This document shows, piece after piece, positions 28,859 through 39,421 of a stretch of 64,000 nt of DNA. A program made the position numbers and the translations under genes. Each line of letters opens with the position of its first letter. Positions within the stretch are counted from its first letter, which is position 1. The notes under the pieces are model-generated. The model had not been told where the DNA came from and ran no database searches. It saw only the letters and a list, made by a program, of their open reading frames with translations. Source of the stretch: Parathalassolituus penaei (lineage in GTDB: Bacteria > Pseudomonadota > Gammaproteobacteria > Pseudomonadales > Oceanobacteraceae); contig NZ_JAPNOA010000025.1 in assembly GCF_026626885.1 (NCBI RefSeq), forward strand, positions 101,471-165,470. Reading direction: 5' to 3'.

Positions 28859-30211
28859 ATGACTTATGAAATCGAACTGAAGCTGCGTTTTGATCCCGCC
28901 CAGGCCGACATTCTGGCCGCTGCTATCGGGGCTCGGGCTCAGGCCGTCCGTCAGTCGCGACTCAACAATACCTATTATGATACACCGGACGGCCGCCTTT
29001 CGGCCGCTGGCTGTGCCCTGCGGATTCGCCAGAAAGGCCCTAACAGCTGGGAACAGACGCTCAAAACCCGTGGCCAGAGCCTCGGCGGTTTGCAACAGCG
29101 TCGCGAATGGAACTGGCCATTACAGCGCAACGCGCTGGATTTCGGATTACTCAACTCCCCGGAAGTTCAGGAACACTGGCCAGTCAGTGTGGATACCAGC
29201 GCGCTGGTGCCACTGTTCAGCACCGGCTTCCAGCGTCATGCCTGGATCTGGGAAATGGGCAGCAGCAAGGCCGAAGTGGTGATGGACCGGGGGGTGGTGC
29301 GCGCCGGTGATCTGACCACGCCGTTGTGTGAAGTGGAACTGGAGCTGCTGGAAGGTGATGCCGAAGTCCTGTGGTGGATGGCGTCGTCGCTGTGCAGTTC
29401 GGTGCCGCTGTGGCTGAGTGATATTTCCAAGGCCGAACGCGGTTTCCGTCTGGTCGGGCTTGGCAAACGCTGGCAGCCGTCCCTGAGTGCGCTCTTGGGG
29501 CCAAAAGCCGAGCAGGACATGCAGAAGCATGGTTTTGGCTCACCTCTGGCGCTGGCCGAAAGTTTCCGTTTTATGAAGCGGGCGTTAGAAGACAGTCTGT
29601 GGGAACAGCAATTTGCGGATGCCGGGCTGGCACTGGAATACATTCTGGCCTTCTTCACGCTGGCAACGGCGAACCCGGCTAACGTCAGCAGTTTGCCACG
29701 GGTGGCGCTGATGCAGCCGCTGTTAACCCTGTCCTGTGCCTGCGCGGTGGCGGCGGCCAGTCCGGGTAACGAGCAGGCGCGCCGTAACGCTGAACAACAG
29801 ATCCACGAATTACGCTCCCAGGCCGCTCTGGCCCAGCAACTGCTGGCACTGGCGGAATGGATGTGGCAACAGGCGGTCGCGGCTGCTCCGGCTACTGTGA
29901 TCGCGGTTGAGCAGATGCTCGAACGTATGCGTCCGGAAATCCGTCGTCTGGGTGAAAACGCCTGGCTGGATGGCCCGCAGAATCTGGTGTTCCTGGCGTT
30001 ACTGGCACCGTGGCTGGACGACAGTCTGCATGGCCCGGCACGTGATGCCCGTGAGCAGTTTGCGGCGCAGTTGCTGCAAACCGGTCTGCGTCAGGCCGGT
30101 ATGCCGCTCAACGATGCCCAGCAGCATCAACAGGCTTTAATGGAACGTCACCAGCGTCTGGTGGCAGCGGTTGAAAACCTGCTCGCCAGCGATTCTTTTT
30201 CTGATACCTGA
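28859..30211 (+). CDS. CYTH and CHAD domain inorganic triphosphatase (YgiF-like)
   Basis: From ATG 28859 the protein is 450 residues. The N-terminal CYTH domain has the signature EIELKLRF (ExExK) at the start and conserved basic/acidic strands, for example YYDTPDGRLSAAGCALRIRQKG and WLSDISKAERGF. The second half (about 215-440) is the helical, His-rich CHAD domain. E. coli YgiF hydrolyses triphosphate. Its placement next to argA/argE matches Pseudomonas. Confidence 0.88.
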   Translation: MTYEIELKLRFDPAQADILAAAIGARAQAVRQSRLNNTYYDTPDGRLSAAGCALRIRQKGPNSWEQTLKTRGQSLGGLQQRREWNWPLQRNALDFGLLNSPEVQEHWPVSVDTSALVPLFSTGFQRHAWIWEMGSSKAEVVMDRGVVRAGDLTTPLCEVELELLEGDAEVLWWMASSLCSSVPLWLSDISKAERGFRLVGLGKRWQPSLSALLGPKAEQDMQKHGFGSPLALAESFRFMKRALEDSLWEQQFADAGLALEYILAFFTLATANPANVSSLPRVALMQPLLTLSCACAVAAASPGNEQARRNAEQQIHELRSQAALAQQLLALAEWMWQQAVAAAPATVIAVEQMLERMRPEIRRLGENAWLDGPQNLVFLALLAPWLDDSLHGPARDAREQFAAQLLQTGLRQAGMPLNDAQQHQQALMERHQRLVAAVENLLASDSFSDT

Positions 30212-30226
30212 TCAAGGGATGTAAGT

Positions 30227-31996
30227 ATGCAGGCCGTAGCTGATCGTCATCTGACCCTGTCCTCGTTGCTGGAAGAACTGCGCAAGGGCGGGTTGTTATC
30301 GGAAGCTGAATATCAGCAAGGCCTTAATATTCGCCGCCAGCAATCGGAAGTGAACCTGCATCCGATTGCAATTCTGGCGCGTCAGAATTTTCACGATGCC
30401 CGTGACCCGGTGCGTCTGCTCAGTGAAGACCAGATCTGTGAGTGGCTGGCGCAGCAGCACCAGCTGCGCAGTTATGTGATGGACCCGCTGGAAATCGACG
30501 TACCTGCCATCACCGAAGTGATGTCATACCAGTTTGCCGAACGTCATCGTATTCTGGCGGTAAAAGTCACCAAGGACGAAGTGCTGGTCGCCACTGCTGA
30601 ACCCTGGGTAACCGGCTGGGTCGCCGACCTATCCCATGTCACACGCCGTATCATCAAACGGGTACTGATGTCGCCCACCGACATTGAACGTTACCGGGTT
30701 GAGTTTTATCAGCTGGCGACTTCGGTCAGTCGTGCCAGCTCGCGTCACAATGGCAATACCTCGGTGCAGAACCTGGAAGCCATGGTGGAGCTGGGCAAGG
30801 CACGAGCGCCGGATGCCAACGATGAACACATCGTTAATATCGTCGACTGGCTGCTGCAGTACGCCTTCGACCAGCGCGCCAGTGATATTCACATCGAACC
30901 TCGGCGTGAACACTCCCATGTGCGTTTCCGTATCGACGGCGTGTTGCACAACGTCTACGAATTACCGGCGCAGGTCGGTCTGGCAGTGGTTGCGCGTCTG
31001 AAGTCACTCGGGCGTATGAACGTTGCTGAGAAACGTCGGCCGCAGGACAGTCGTCTGAAAACCAAATCGCCGTCCGGCCAGGAAGTGGAATTACGTCTTT
31101 CCACCATGCCAACCGCATTTGGTGAAAAGATGGTGATGCGTATTTTTGACCCGCAGGTACTGGTACGGACCTTCACCGAACTGGGATTCAGCAAGGAAGA
31201 TCAGCGTCGTTGGCAACAGATGACCCGTAACAATCACGGTATCATCTTTGTGACGGGCCCGACTGGTTCCGGTAAAACCACTACCCTGTATTCCACCCTC
31301 AAGCTGCTGGCGACCCCTGAGGTGAACGTTTCGACCATCGAAGACCCGATCGAGATGGTCGAGGCATCGTTTAACCAGATGCAGGTGAACCCGGCGATTG
31401 AGCTGTCGTTTGCATCCGGTGTGCGTTCGTTACTGCGTCAGGACCCGGACATCATCATGGTGGGTGAGGTACGTGACCTCGAAACCGCAGAAATCGCCGT
31501 GCAGGCAGCCCTTACCGGCCACCTGGTGTTATCAACCTTGCATACCAACGATGCACCGTCGGCTTTTACCCGTCTGCAAGAGCTGGGGCTGCCAGCCTAT
31601 CTGATCCGTTCCAGTGTGTTGGGGGTAATGGCCCAGCGTCTGGTGCGAACTCTGTGCCCACACTGCAAGAAGAAAGAAAAAACCGATGAACATGCCTGGA
31701 AACAGCTGACGGCGCCGTGGCTGGTGAAAACACCGGAGCATGTATTCAACGCGGTCGGTTGTCTGGAGTGCCGTGGCACCGGTTACATGGGCCGTATGGG
31801 GATCTATGAAGTGATGCCGATGAGTGAAAGCCTGGAGCCTCTGATTCACGAACAGACCGACCACACCCGCCTGCGTCAGGCCGCCATGAAAGAAGGCATG
31901 CACAGTCTGCGTCTGAGTGGTGCCCACAAGGTGGCGGCTGGTATGACCACGCTGGAGGAGGTTATGCGAGTAGCGCCAATGATCCGCACCAACTGA
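30227..31996 (+). CDS. GspE/PilB-type secretion ATPase
   Basis: This 589-residue ATPase has an N-terminal GspE_N-like region (about 10-160). The motor domain follows with ASDIHIEPRREHSHVRFRIDGVL, Walker A FVTGPTGSGKTTTLYSTL near 342, an Asp box STIEDPIEM, Walker B DPDIIMVGEVRDLETAEIA and a His box LSTLHTNDAPSAFTRL. A four-Cys zinc motif (TLCPHCKKK and CLECRGTGYMG) is present. No other pilus or secretion genes are nearby. A stand-alone homologue occurs near argA in Pseudomonas. It powers pilus or type II secretion assembly, but its partners are unknown. Confidence 0.85.
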   Translation: MQAVADRHLTLSSLLEELRKGGLLSEAEYQQGLNIRRQQSEVNLHPIAILARQNFHDARDPVRLLSEDQICEWLAQQHQLRSYVMDPLEIDVPAITEVMSYQFAERHRILAVKVTKDEVLVATAEPWVTGWVADLSHVTRRIIKRVLMSPTDIERYRVEFYQLATSVSRASSRHNGNTSVQNLEAMVELGKARAPDANDEHIVNIVDWLLQYAFDQRASDIHIEPRREHSHVRFRIDGVLHNVYELPAQVGLAVVARLKSLGRMNVAEKRRPQDSRLKTKSPSGQEVELRLSTMPTAFGEKMVMRIFDPQVLVRTFTELGFSKEDQRRWQQMTRNNHGIIFVTGPTGSGKTTTLYSTLKLLATPEVNVSTIEDPIEMVEASFNQMQVNPAIELSFASGVRSLLRQDPDIIMVGEVRDLETAEIAVQAALTGHLVLSTLHTNDAPSAFTRLQELGLPAYLIRSSVLGVMAQRLVRTLCPHCKKKEKTDEHAWKQLTAPWLVKTPEHVFNAVGCLECRGTGYMGRMGIYEVMPMSESLEPLIHEQTDHTRLRQAAMKEGMHSLRLSGAHKVAAGMTTLEEVMRVAPMIRTN

Positions 31997-32183
31997 CACA
32001 TTTCTGTAACACCCGGCAGTTAAACAGCAGGCGAGAAATTCGGGAACCTTTTTGGCCTGCTGCTGTCAATTCCACCTCTGTGGCATATTGGCCGCATTGC
32101 TTACAATGATCATGGAGCGAGCAGGCAACACCCGCTACAATGTCAGGCTTAATCATGAATGGCCATTCCACAGGAGTGCCTGC

Positions 32184-32678
32184 GTGCACAAACCCGTTCC
32201 ACCCATCATCGATCTTGAAGCATCCGGATTCGGATCAGGCAGTTATCCTATCGAAATCGGATATGCCCTCGAAGACCGCGTGGTGTATTCATGCCTGGTA
32301 AAGCCAGCACAACGCTGGACCCACTGGAGTGATGAGGCGGAATCCATTCATGGTATTTCTCGGGACATGCTGGCACGGGATGGTCTGACCGTGCGTGAAG
32401 TCGCGTTGCGTCTGAATGAAGCCCTGCGTGGTAAAACCCTGTTTTCGGATGCCTGGAGTTTCGACAGCTCATGGCTCGGACGTCTGTTCGATGAAGCGGA
32501 ACTGGTTCAGCGTTTTCGCCTCGATACCATCAATCGTTTGCTGACTCCTGAACAGATGGAGATCTGGCACGACACCAAAAAAAGTCTGTGGCAAGAGCTG
32601 GATATCACCCGTCATCGCGCTGCCAATGACGTACGTGTGTTGCAGGAAACCTATCTGCGTGTGACACGTAACACCTGA
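32184..32678 (+). CDS. DEDD-family 3'-5' exonuclease
   Basis: GTG 32184 after AGGAG begins a 164-residue protein. The Exo I-like segment IIDLEASGFGSGSYPIEIGYAL has the first Asp-Glu pair; DAWSFDSSWLGRLF supplies the second Asp. HRAANDVRVLQETYL near the end has the His-x4-Asp of the DEDDh type. It probably degrades or trims nucleic acid; the substrate is unknown. The longer upstream frame is unlikely because it lacks motifs. Confidence 0.82.
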   Translation: MHKPVPPIIDLEASGFGSGSYPIEIGYALEDRVVYSCLVKPAQRWTHWSDEAESIHGISRDMLARDGLTVREVALRLNEALRGKTLFSDAWSFDSSWLGRLFDEAELVQRFRLDTINRLLTPEQMEIWHDTKKSLWQELDITRHRAANDVRVLQETYLRVTRNT

Positions 32679-32818
32679 TCTCTGCCTACCGGTTAGCGTT
32701 CTTTTCAGCCGTTTATGCCGTCTGCCCTGCGTCTACTGGCCTTGACTATTAAAGGCAGATACAGTGTAAGGCTTCCGCTACAGTGCCTTTGATACGAGTG
32801 TAAATGGAGTAACTACTA

Positions 32819-34447
32819 ATGGAAGTGGTCACGCTGGTTGGACTGATCGTGCAGTTGGTCACCCTCGGGTTGCTGTATACCCTTATGTCACGGATGAAAA
32901 AGCAACAGCCAGAGATTGAAGCGCAGCAACAGCAAGCATTGGAAGCCCTGTTCAAACGTATCGACGAGCAACTTGAGAACGTTGCCATCGACGTCAAGGA
33001 CCACGCCGAAGTAGCGTTTGGTCAGCTTAATCGCGAAACTGAATCCCTGCAGGAAACCCTCGCCGATGTTGCCGAATCTTCAGGCAAGGCACTGGCGCTA
33101 CAGGAGCTGGCTTTCAGCGAAGCCACTACTGGTAATACTCGTATTCAGGATATGTTGTCTGATAACTCCCGTCGTCAGCAAAAACTGACCCAGGATTTGA
33201 TCAGCAGTACTGAACAAACCTTCCGTGATACCAGCGCAGGTGTTGAAAGCAGCATTCGTGGCTTGCTGGAAAAACACGACAAGGCTCTGGTCAGCCTTGG
33301 CGAATCTTCTCAACGCATGCTGAGCAGCGTCACTGCTCACTTCAATAACCTGGGGAACGACACCGCTGCCCTCAAGAAAGCGGCAGCGGCTCTGCTGAAC
33401 CATAACAAGGGTGTTGAAGAACAGCTGCGCAGCAAGCTGGAAGGCGCATTGGAACCGATAAAAGCAGAATTGCAGACCGCCAATGAGTTGTCACAGGCGA
33501 TTCTCGACAACAGCAAACACATTGAACCTCTGACAGAATCGGTTTACGCCCAGCAGCGTCATCTGCAGGTGATTCGTGATAACACCAGTGGCCTGATCGA
33601 AGCTCATGTGTCGCTGCAAAACCACACCGAGCGCCTGCAAGCCCTGCAGGAACTGACCACCGCTATCCAGCAGCATCTGGAAGAGCTGGGTGCGCGTCAG
33701 TTGACGGCGGCTGATTTTGAAGCTCAGCAACATGCTCTCAGTGAGTCTCTGGATGATATTGCTGCCATCATGCAGCCACTCCTGAGCATCGACAGTATGG
33801 AGCCTGCAGGCGGTGTAAGCCTTGACGGACAGGCATTGGTTGCTGACTTTGAATCCCGTTACAACAGTCTGCTGGACGACCTTAATGAACGTTATCAGAC
33901 CTTGCTGATTCAGGGCCAGGCACTGGAAGCCAGCCTTGATGCCGCCCAGACCACGCTCTATACCGAGCTGGATTCCGTACGCGCAGCACAGGTCAAAGCG
34001 AACCAGCAAAACCAGGATCTACAACGTTTGCTGGGCCTGCTGCGTCTGCAGCAAACCGCTCTGATGTCAGCTCCTGCTACTCTGGCGCGTCAGCTGGAGG
34101 ATCAGAATGGTCAGCTGCGTATCGAAACCGATGATCAGGTGCAGTACCTGAGTGGCTACCGTCTGGATGCTGTAGAGAACCGCCATACTGGTGAATTTAT
34201 CCGTTTCAGTTATGGCCAGGATGGTCGTCGTTTACAGGCCGAAACCCTCTACAACGGCCAGCTGCGTTATCGTATGCAGCTGAATCCGCAAGGTGGCCCG
34301 CTGATGGCCAGCGAGTTTGATCACAACGGCCGCGAGCTGGTGCAGTACCAGTACGACAGCGCCGGTAATGTGACCAGCAAGCGTGAGCTGTTGTACGATG
34401 CCAGTGGTATGCCGGTGGGCTCCACCGATACCAGCATGGTGTCGTAA
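32819..34447 (+). CDS. Membrane-anchored coiled-coil protein with YD-repeat-like tail
   Basis: Not a family I recognise as a whole. The 542-residue protein has one N-terminal membrane segment (about 2-23) and a long, mostly helical, Gln/Leu/Glu-rich coiled-coil region (about 28-420). A short beta-type C-terminus (about 440-540) has repeating tyrosine-glycine units (GEFIRFSYGQDGRRLQAETL, FDHNGRELVQYQYDSAGN, LLYDASGMPVGST). These resemble RHS/YD repeats. The coil part is reminiscent of RmuC-like or methyl-accepting proteins but has no signature of either. A strong terminator follows. Confidence 0.7.
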   Translation: MEVVTLVGLIVQLVTLGLLYTLMSRMKKQQPEIEAQQQQALEALFKRIDEQLENVAIDVKDHAEVAFGQLNRETESLQETLADVAESSGKALALQELAFSEATTGNTRIQDMLSDNSRRQQKLTQDLISSTEQTFRDTSAGVESSIRGLLEKHDKALVSLGESSQRMLSSVTAHFNNLGNDTAALKKAAAALLNHNKGVEEQLRSKLEGALEPIKAELQTANELSQAILDNSKHIEPLTESVYAQQRHLQVIRDNTSGLIEAHVSLQNHTERLQALQELTTAIQQHLEELGARQLTAADFEAQQHALSESLDDIAAIMQPLLSIDSMEPAGGVSLDGQALVADFESRYNSLLDDLNERYQTLLIQGQALEASLDAAQTTLYTELDSVRAAQVKANQQNQDLQRLLGLLRLQQTALMSAPATLARQLEDQNGQLRIETDDQVQYLSGYRLDAVENRHTGEFIRFSYGQDGRRLQAETLYNGQLRYRMQLNPQGGPLMASEFDHNGRELVQYQYDSAGNVTSKRELLYDASGMPVGSTDTSMVS

Positions 34448-34473
34448 GGCTCCTCCATCCAAATACAAAGAAT

Positions 34474-34503
34474 AAAAAAGGCCTGCATCTGCAGGCCTTT
34501 TTT
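34474..34503. terminator. Terminator after the coiled-coil gene
   Basis: A perfect stem AAAAAAGGCCTGCA / TGCAGGCCTTTTTT with a 2-base loop separates the convergent coiled-coil and lpxL-like genes and works in both directions. Confidence 0.88.
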
Positions 34504-34538
34504 ATTCTTTCTTATTGCCGGTTGGTGATCTGCGCCGC

Positions 34539-35456
34539 TTATTTGCGGCGATAGATACTGCCACTTTTCTGGGTGGCGTCCGGGCTGGTTTTGAAGCGTT
34601 TGTGCAACCACAGGTACTGGGTTGGATGCTGACGCAACTGGCTTTCGATAAAGGCGTTGGCCATACGGGCATCTTCCACATCGTCACCGCTCGGAATTGG
34701 CAGCGGTTCGTGGATGGTGATGTCGTAACCTGAGTTGTCGTCCCGGCGGAAGTAGGTCATTGGCATCACCAGCGCATCACCGGCTTTGGCAATCCGCGAG
34801 GTGGCGGTAATGGTCGCCGCGGGCACTCCGAAGAAATCCACAAACACACTGTTTTTGCGGCCGAGATCCTGATCCTGGGCGTACCAGAGGATTTCGCCAT
34901 TTTTCAGGCAGCGGATAAACGACCGGATGTCCTTACGGGAGAAACAGGCGGTGTAGAGCTTTTCACGGCCGGTTTGCATAAACCAGTTCATCACCGGGTT
35001 GTCCTGTGGACGGTAACTGATATTGGCTGGCATTTTTGTCACAAACAGCGCTCCGGCCAGATCCAGCATCGAGTAGTGCGCACCCAGCAGCAACACCCCT
35101 TTGCCCTGACGACGGGCTTCTTCCAGCCGTTCAAAGCCGTAGAAGCGGGTCTTGTTCACCAGCCAGTGTGGGTCGCGGAACCAGCCAATCAGGGTTTCCA
35201 TCAGGCCGATACCGTTGTCGATAAAGGTCTGACGCACCATGGCTTCACGTTCAGCGGGCGATTTTTCCGGGAAGCAGAGTTCAAAGTTCACCTGGGCGAC
35301 ATGACGACGGCTTTTGCCCAGACGATACAGAACCAGTCCCAGTACCTTGCCGATGGCCAGTTGCAGGCGCCATGGCAGGCGGGTGATCAGTAACAGGAAT
35401 CCCAGTCCGAGCCAGGTTGGCCAGTGTTTGGGATGAAGTAGTGCTTTTGGTGGCAT
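34539..35456 (-). CDS. Lipid A lauroyl-type acyltransferase (LpxL/LpxP family)
   Basis: The 305-residue protein has an N-terminal membrane anchor and the HX4D motif GAHYSMLDLAG near 125. YAQDQDLGRKNSVFVDFFGVPAAT and the terminal QYLWLHKRFKT segment are typical of Kdo2-lipid IVA acyltransferases. It adds a secondary acyl chain to lipid A. It lies downstream of hldD/hldE, consistent with a lipopolysaccharide role. A paralogue is at 6596-7501. Confidence 0.9.
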   Translation of the reverse strand: MPPKALLHPKHWPTWLGLGFLLLITRLPWRLQLAIGKVLGLVLYRLGKSRRHVAQVNFELCFPEKSPAEREAMVRQTFIDNGIGLMETLIGWFRDPHWLVNKTRFYGFERLEEARRQGKGVLLLGAHYSMLDLAGALFVTKMPANISYRPQDNPVMNWFMQTGREKLYTACFSRKDIRSFIRCLKNGEILWYAQDQDLGRKNSVFVDFFGVPAATITATSRIAKAGDALVMPMTYFRRDDNSGYDITIHEPLPIPSGDDVEDARMANAFIESQLRQHPTQYLWLHKRFKTSPDATQKSGSIYRRK

Positions 35457-35520
35457 TGCGATTGGTCTTTGCTAATTGTCGGAAGTCAGCCGTTACCCTG
35501 GCGGGTAACGGCGATGGCAA

Positions 35521-36489
35521 TCAGGCGTTCAGCACGTCCAGATACAGGCTGACACCGGTGGCCACATCGGCAAATGGCTGGTCATAACCGGCTGCACGCA
35601 GTTTGCTGATATCGGCTTCGGTAAAGCTCTGGTAAGCGCCTTTCAGGTGCTGCGGGAACGGCACGTATTCCTTGCTGGCGGCGGTGCCGCGGCTGGAATG
35701 CCAGGCCAGAACGGCATCGGCAACGTCGTTGAAGCTCTGGCAACGACCAGTACCGAGGTTAAAAATGCCACTCTGGTCCGGGTTGGCCCAGAACCACAGG
35801 TTAACCTTCACCACGTCACCAACGTACACGAAGTCACGGCGCTGTTCGCCGTCGGCGTAACCATCACAACCACCGAACAGTTTGCAGATGCCACCGTCCT
35901 TGATCTGGTTGTTGAAGTGGAACGCTACCGATGCCATGGAGCCTTTGTGCTGCTCGCGTGGGCCGTAAACGTTGAAATAACGGAAACCCACGACCTGACT
36001 CTGGAACAGGTGTGGCTGGCGTTCCTGCAGCTGGCGCACGTACTGGTCAAACTGCCACTTGGAGTAGCCGTATACGTTCAGAGGCTTTTCGTGGGAGCGC
36101 TCTTCCTTGAACACCGCACTGCCACCGTAGGTTGCAGCGCTGGAGGCGTACAGGAACGGAATCTGTTCGGTCAGGCAGGCGTGCAGCAGGATCTTGGAGT
36201 ATTCGTAGTTGTTTTCCATCATGTACTTGCCGTCCCACTCGGTGGTGGAGGAACAAGCGCCTTCGTGGAAAATCACTTCAACGTCGTCGAGGATGCCATC
36301 GTCCAGCTGCACCCGGCGGATGAAGTCATCCTTGTCGAGGTAGTCGGCGATGTCACAGTCGGACAGGTTGTAGAACTTCTTACCGTCGGTCAGATCATCA
36401 ACCACGAGGATGTCGGTACGACCCTGGGCATTGAGGGCCTTGACGATGTTGCTGCCGATAAAGCCGGCACCGCCGGTCACAATGATCAT
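35521..36489 (-). CDS. hldD: ADP-L-glycero-D-manno-heptose 6-epimerase
   Basis: Start at ATG 36489 ([19 protein letters not shown]) overlaps the hldE stop by ATGA. The 322-residue short-chain dehydrogenase has the NADP Gly-rich loop at the N-terminus and the catalytic YxxxK in [14 protein letters not shown] near 140. [21 protein letters not shown] is characteristic of HldD. It makes ADP-L-glycero-heptose for the lipopolysaccharide inner core, acting after HldE. Confidence 0.96.
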   Translation of the reverse strand: MIIVTGGAGFIGSNIVKALNAQGRTDILVVDDLTDGKKFYNLSDCDIADYLDKDDFIRRVQLDDGILDDVEVIFHEGACSSTTEWDGKYMMENNYEYSKILLHACLTEQIPFLYASSAATYGGSAVFKEERSHEKPLNVYGYSKWQFDQYVRQLQERQPHLFQSQVVGFRYFNVYGPREQHKGSMASVAFHFNNQIKDGGICKLFGGCDGYADGEQRRDFVYVGDVVKVNLWFWANPDQSGIFNLGTGRCQSFNDVADAVLAWHSSRGTAASKEYVPFPQHLKGAYQSFTEADISKLRAAGYDQPFADVATGVSLYLDVLNA

Positions 36490-37934
36490 GCATTTTCTCC
36501 TGTCGCGCTGTCGCTTTGCAGAATCTTTTTCACAATGGCACTGGTGGAACAGTTGTCCTTGAAGCTGAGGACAATCACCTGGCCGCCCGCGGCCTGCACA
36601 CACTGGCCGCCAGCAATCTGGTCGATACGGTAATCACCACCTTTCACCAGAATATCCGGCAGCAGGCGGCAGATCAGACGTTCCGGGGTGTCTTCCACAA
36701 ACGGCACCACCCAGTCGACGCTTTCCAGACCGGCCAGCACCGCCATACGGTGATCCAGCGGGTTGATCGGACGGGTTGGGCCTTTCAGGCGCGACACTGA
36801 CTCATCGGAGTTCACGGCCACCAGCAAACGGTCACCGAGTGCCTTGGCTTCTTTCAGATATTGCACATGGCCCGGGTGGATAATGTCGAAACAGCCGTTG
36901 GTCATCACCAGGGTTTCACCACGGGCACGGGCTTCCTGCACCAGCAGGTAAAGGCTGTCTTCATCAAATACACCGGCGCCGGAATGACTGCCGATCCGCA
37001 GTTCGGAGCGCAGCTCTTCGGTAGTAACGGTGGCGGTACCCAGTTTGCCCACCACAATACCGGCGGCGGTGTTGGCCAGCACGGTCGCCTGTTGCAGGCT
37101 GGTGCCTGCGGCCAGGGCGGCAGCCAGTACCGAAATCACGGTATCGCCAGCACCGGTCACGTCGTAAACCTCACGGGCACGGGTCGGCAGGTGGAAGGCA
37201 TCCTTGTCGCGTTCGATCAGGGTCATGCCTTTTTCGCTGCGGGTGACCAGTACGGCGTCGAGGTCGTAGTCCTGAATCAGGGTACGGCCTTTGGCCACCA
37301 GGGTTTCGTCATCACCACAGGCGCCGACCACGGCTTCAAATTCACCCAGGTTCGGGGTCAGCAGGGTAGCGCCACGGTAACGTTCAAAATCGGTGCCTTT
37401 CGGATCAATCAGAACCGGCACGTTGTGGCGACGGGCACTGCTGATCAGGCGTTGCGGATTGCTGAGCGCACCCTTGCCGTAGTCCGACAGAATCACCACC
37501 CCGGTGCCAGCCAGCTGCTCGTCGTACTGCTGGTACAGCGAGGTCATATCGGTGCTGTGAAAGGCTTCTTCGAAATCGAGGCGAATCAGCTGTTGCTGAC
37601 GGCTGATGATGCGCAGTTTGGTGATAGTCGGGTGCTGCGGGTGTTGCAGAAAATGACAGTTGACGCCGGTATCCTGCAGCAGGGAATTCAGCTGGCGGCC
37701 GTTGTCGTCGTTGCCGGTAATACCAAACAGACGGACAGCTGCGCCCAGGGTAGCGATGTTCAGAGCCACGTTACCGGCACCACCGGCGCGTGTTTCGTCA
37801 TCCTGGATTCGGACCACCGGCACCGGCGCTTCCGGAGAAATACGGGAGGTCGGTCCTTGCCAGTAGCGGTCGAGCATCACATCGCCAAAAACCAGCACAT
37901 TGGCACGGTGAAAATCGGGGAGAGTTACATCCAT
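36486..37934 (-). CDS. hldE: Bifunctional heptose-7-phosphate kinase / heptose-1-phosphate adenylyltransferase
   Basis: From ATG 37934 the protein is 482 residues (family ~477). The N-terminal ribokinase-like domain has [25 protein letters not shown] and the ATP/catalytic [20 protein letters not shown] near 263. The C-terminal nucleotidyltransferase domain has [16 protein letters not shown] near 350 (HxGH). It supplies ADP-heptose to HldD, which is translationally coupled downstream. Confidence 0.96.
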   Translation of the reverse strand: MDVTLPDFHRANVLVFGDVMLDRYWQGPTSRISPEAPVPVVRIQDDETRAGGAGNVALNIATLGAAVRLFGITGNDDNGRQLNSLLQDTGVNCHFLQHPQHPTITKLRIISRQQQLIRLDFEEAFHSTDMTSLYQQYDEQLAGTGVVILSDYGKGALSNPQRLISSARRHNVPVLIDPKGTDFERYRGATLLTPNLGEFEAVVGACGDDETLVAKGRTLIQDYDLDAVLVTRSEKGMTLIERDKDAFHLPTRAREVYDVTGAGDTVISVLAAALAAGTSLQQATVLANTAAGIVVGKLGTATVTTEELRSELRIGSHSGAGVFDEDSLYLLVQEARARGETLVMTNGCFDIIHPGHVQYLKEAKALGDRLLVAVNSDESVSRLKGPTRPINPLDHRMAVLAGLESVDWVVPFVEDTPERLICRLLPDILVKGGDYRIDQIAGGQCVQAAGGQVIVLSFKDNCSTSAIVKKILQSDSATGENA

Positions 37935-37997
37935 CGTTGGTCTGTAAATAGTGGCCAAAAAGAGCGCAGAGTCTAGCACAGGGGCCATTGTGCTACT

Positions 37998-39302
37998 ATG
38001 CGACCCATGTCAGACCCGGGGCCTGTTCAAGTGGTTCGATTTTTCTATTCGCTGTTATTAACCCTGTTATTGCCGGTTTTCCTGCTGCGTATGTGGTGGC
38101 GTGGTCGAGTGAATCCCGCCTATCGCCAGCGTCTGGGCGAGCGTTTCGGGCTGCTCAGGCAACGACCAGCGAGCGGTGGCATCTGGATTCATGCGGTATC
38201 GGTGGGTGAAACCCTGGCGGCACTGCCGCTGATTCGTGCCCTGCAGCGCCAGCATCCGGAATTGCCATTACTGATCACCACGACCACGCCAACCGGTTCC
38301 GAACAGGTTCGGCGTCTGTTGGGTGACAGCGTCTGGCACCAGTATTTACCCTGGGATCTGCCCTGGCTGCTGGGGCCATTTCTGCGCAAGCTGCAACCGT
38401 CGTTACTGGTGATTATGGAAACCGAGCTGTGGCCCAATCTGATTGCAGGCTGCCAGCAACGAGGCATTCCGGTGATGTTGGCCAATGCCCGCCTGTCGGC
38501 CCGTTCCGCTCGTGGTTATCAGAAATTTGCCGCCCTGACGGCACCGATGCTGGCTGGGCTGGACTGTGTGGCCTGTCAGAACAGTACCGATGGCCAGCGT
38601 TTTCGTCAGCTGGGTCTGACACAGCAGCAATTACACATCACCGGCAGCATCAAGTTTGATGTGGCGGTCAGCCCGGACTTGCCTGCCGAAGCGGCAGCCC
38701 TGCGCCAGCAGTGGGGCCGTGAGCGGCGGGTATTAACCCTCGCTTCCAGTCATGCCGGTGAAGATGAAGCCTTGCTGGAGCGTTTGCCGGCCTGGCAACA
38801 GCAGTTTCCGGACCTGTTACTGATGCTGGTGCCGCGCCATCCTGAACGCTTTGAGGTGGTGGTGAATACAGCGCGTTCGGCTGGTTTCCGGGTAGAGCGC
38901 CGCACCACTGCCAATCCGGCCAGCCTGCCACAGGCAGAGGTGTACGTGGCCGATACTATGGGTGAAATGATGCGCCTGTTAGCCGCCAGTGATCTGGTGG
39001 TGATGGGGGGCAGCCTGTTTGAGATTGGTGGCCATAATCCGATTGAGCCAGCGGCGCTGGGCAAACCCGTGCTGATGGGCCCGTATGGCTTTAACTTCGC
39101 CGATATCGTCCGCGATTTGCAGGCGGATGGTGCCTTGCAGCTCACTGCTCTCGACAGTCTGGCCGCGGATGTTGGCCGTTTGCTGGCGGATGCAGGGGCG
39201 CGCGAACAGATGGGAGAATGTGGACAGCAAGCCGTGGATCGCAGTCGTGGTGCTGTTGACCGTATGCTGGCGCTGGCCATGGGGCTGCGTAAGGCACGTT
39301 AA
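37998..39302 (+). CDS. waaA: 3-deoxy-D-manno-octulosonic acid (Kdo) transferase
   Basis: The protein is about 434 residues, with an N-terminal membrane segment and the GT-family core: [53 protein letters not shown] near 137 and [25 protein letters not shown] near 338. It adds Kdo to lipid IVA. ATG 37998 and 38007 are both possible starts and neither has a clear ribosome site. It diverges from hldE. Confidence 0.95.
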   Translation: MRPMSDPGPVQVVRFFYSLLLTLLLPVFLLRMWWRGRVNPAYRQRLGERFGLLRQRPASGGIWIHAVSVGETLAALPLIRALQRQHPELPLLITTTTPTGSEQVRRLLGDSVWHQYLPWDLPWLLGPFLRKLQPSLLVIMETELWPNLIAGCQQRGIPVMLANARLSARSARGYQKFAALTAPMLAGLDCVACQNSTDGQRFRQLGLTQQQLHITGSIKFDVAVSPDLPAEAAALRQQWGRERRVLTLASSHAGEDEALLERLPAWQQQFPDLLLMLVPRHPERFEVVVNTARSAGFRVERRTTANPASLPQAEVYVADTMGEMMRLLAASDLVVMGGSLFEIGGHNPIEPAALGKPVLMGPYGFNFADIVRDLQADGALQLTALDSLAADVGRLLADAGAREQMGECGQQAVDRSRGAVDRMLALAMGLRKAR

Positions 39303-39358
39303 TCGCGGTGTTCTGCGCTGTTCTTCTATGAAAATGGCAGCGGCGTAATACATCAAAA

Positions 39359-39390
39359 ACAACAAGGCCGGTAAAAACCGGCCTTGTTGT
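39359..39390. terminator. Bidirectional terminator between waaA and tolC
   Basis: A 13-bp perfect stem ACAACAAGGCCGG / CCGGCCTTGTTGT with loop TAAAAA lies between the convergent genes. Confidence 0.8.
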
Positions 39391-39421
39391 GTGTGACAGA
39401 GAGGGTTCCGGAAGTGCCGGA

